Translations under genes and position numbers: made by a program
Shown: positions 5,335 to 5,635 of the stretch, in pieces
How the letters are laid out: each line of letters opens with the position of its first letter
Numbering within the stretch: position 1 is the stretch's first letter
Source: Anaerobacillus sp.
GTDB lineage: Bacteria > Bacillota > Bacilli > Bacillales_H > Anaerobacillaceae
Length of the DNA: 5,635 nt
Assembly: GCA_007120055.1 (NCBI GenBank)
Contig: SKOL01000062.1
Coordinates: forward strand, 1 to 5,635
Reading direction: 5' to 3'
Notes under the pieces: model-generated
Told to the model about the DNA's origin: nothing
The model's input: only the letters and a program-made list of their open reading frames with translations
Databases searched by the model: none

Positions 5335-5353
5335 GTAATCGGCACCAGTAATC
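5328..5353 (+). repeat. Exact 13-base tandem duplication at the edge of repeat copy 3
   Basis: GGCACCAGTAATC occurs twice head to tail (5328-5340 and 5341-5353). The first unit starts inside the palindromic repeat and the second lies outside it, so the right arm of the palindrome plus flanking bases was duplicated. Confidence 0.9.
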
Positions 5354-5363
5354 CCAGTAAACC

Positions 5364-5635
5364 CTATCCTATCTTATTATCATTAAGATTAATGGAATTG
5401 TTTTGGTTAGGCTTACTTGTCATTATTGAAACGACATAGAAAGAAATGGCACTAATAATTAACGCAGGGTATATTGGGTCTAATCCGAATAAGTTAATGA
5501 TTCCGCGTTCTGCTAATATTACCGTGATACTACCTAAAATTAATGAAACCATACTTCCTGCTGCGGTTGCTCGTTCCCAGAAGTGACCGATAATATATGG
5601 AATAAACGCTCCACCGGCACGTAATGTAAATGAGA
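5364..5635 (-). CDS. Sodium:solute symporter family protein, C-terminal end (cut by window edge)
   Basis: The frame stays open from the right edge to the TAG at 5366-5364, giving 89 C-terminal residues. It is not a 62-residue gene starting at 5552: the codons upstream of that ATG read in the same frame as LRAGGAFIPYIIGHFWERAT, which is typical of the SSS (sodium:solute symporter) family near a late transmembrane helix. Two hydrophobic helices follow (GSMVSLILGSITVILAERG and YPALIISAISFYVVSIMTS), then a polar, asparagine-rich tail, NQNNSINLNDN. These proteins import substrates such as proline, pantothenate or other organic solutes with Na+ across the plasma membrane. The substrate cannot be told from this part. 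Repeat copy 3 and a terminator follow the stop codon. Confidence 0.82.
   Translation of the reverse strand, partial: SFTLRAGGAFIPYIIGHFWERATAAGSMVSLILGSITVILAERGIINLFGLDPIYPALIISAISFYVVSIMTSKPNQNNSINLNDNKIG

Noticed and set aside
5364..5552. A separate 62-residue membrane protein starting at the ATG at 5552
   Set aside because: The frame continues upstream to the window edge with symporter-like sequence, so this is the end of a larger gene.

Overview
The window looks like chromosomal DNA of a low-GC Gram-positive bacterium of the Bacillaceae type. Evidence: an ftsE-ftsX pair in Bacillus-like form, strong Shine-Dalgarno sequences of the AGGAGG class, two TTG starts, sigma-A-like promoters, intrinsic terminators with U-tracts, and a short palindromic repeat family. 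I cannot name genus or species.

Layout. Left edge (1-1043, minus strand): the start of ftsX and the whole of ftsE, overlapping by 8 bases, encoding the ABC-type regulator of cell-wall hydrolysis at division. Divergent from ftsE is a very AT-rich gene (1297-2208, plus) for a predicted stand-alone HipA/PI3-4-kinase-fold protein, closed by a strong terminator. Convergent with it is a 591-residue gene (2543-4318, minus). Its N-terminus resembles a PD-(D/E)XK nuclease, its middle is hydrophobic with glycine zippers, and its tail is helical. Next comes a small plus-strand gene (4776-5162) for a helical protein built of two related halves, then a bidirectional pair of terminators. At the right edge is the C-terminal end of a sodium:solute symporter (5364-5635, minus).

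The most interesting part is the 270-base leader of the 591-residue gene. Read on the minus strand it holds a good sigma-A promoter, a recognisable GEMM-I (cyclic di-GMP class I) riboswitch aptamer, and an intrinsic terminator overlapping an alternative antiterminator hairpin. The gene is therefore probably controlled by a cyclic dinucleotide at the level of transcription termination. By eye, the aptamer carries A rather than G at the position equivalent to Vc2 G20. That change is typical of GEMM-I RNAs that sense 3',3'-cGAMP, so the ligand is open. A nuclease-like, membrane-zipper protein under cyclic-dinucleotide control is an unusual pairing and a candidate for an undescribed stress, defence or toxin-like system.

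Three same-orientation copies of a 31-base repeat (two TAAGTTAA octamers plus the palindrome GTGCCTGGCAC) lie at 2502, 4663 and 5304. The first two bracket exactly the riboswitch-plus-gene unit, and the last two bracket the 128-residue gene, so this part of the window is cut into cassettes by the repeats. No transposase, tRNA, rRNA or CRISPR array is visible.
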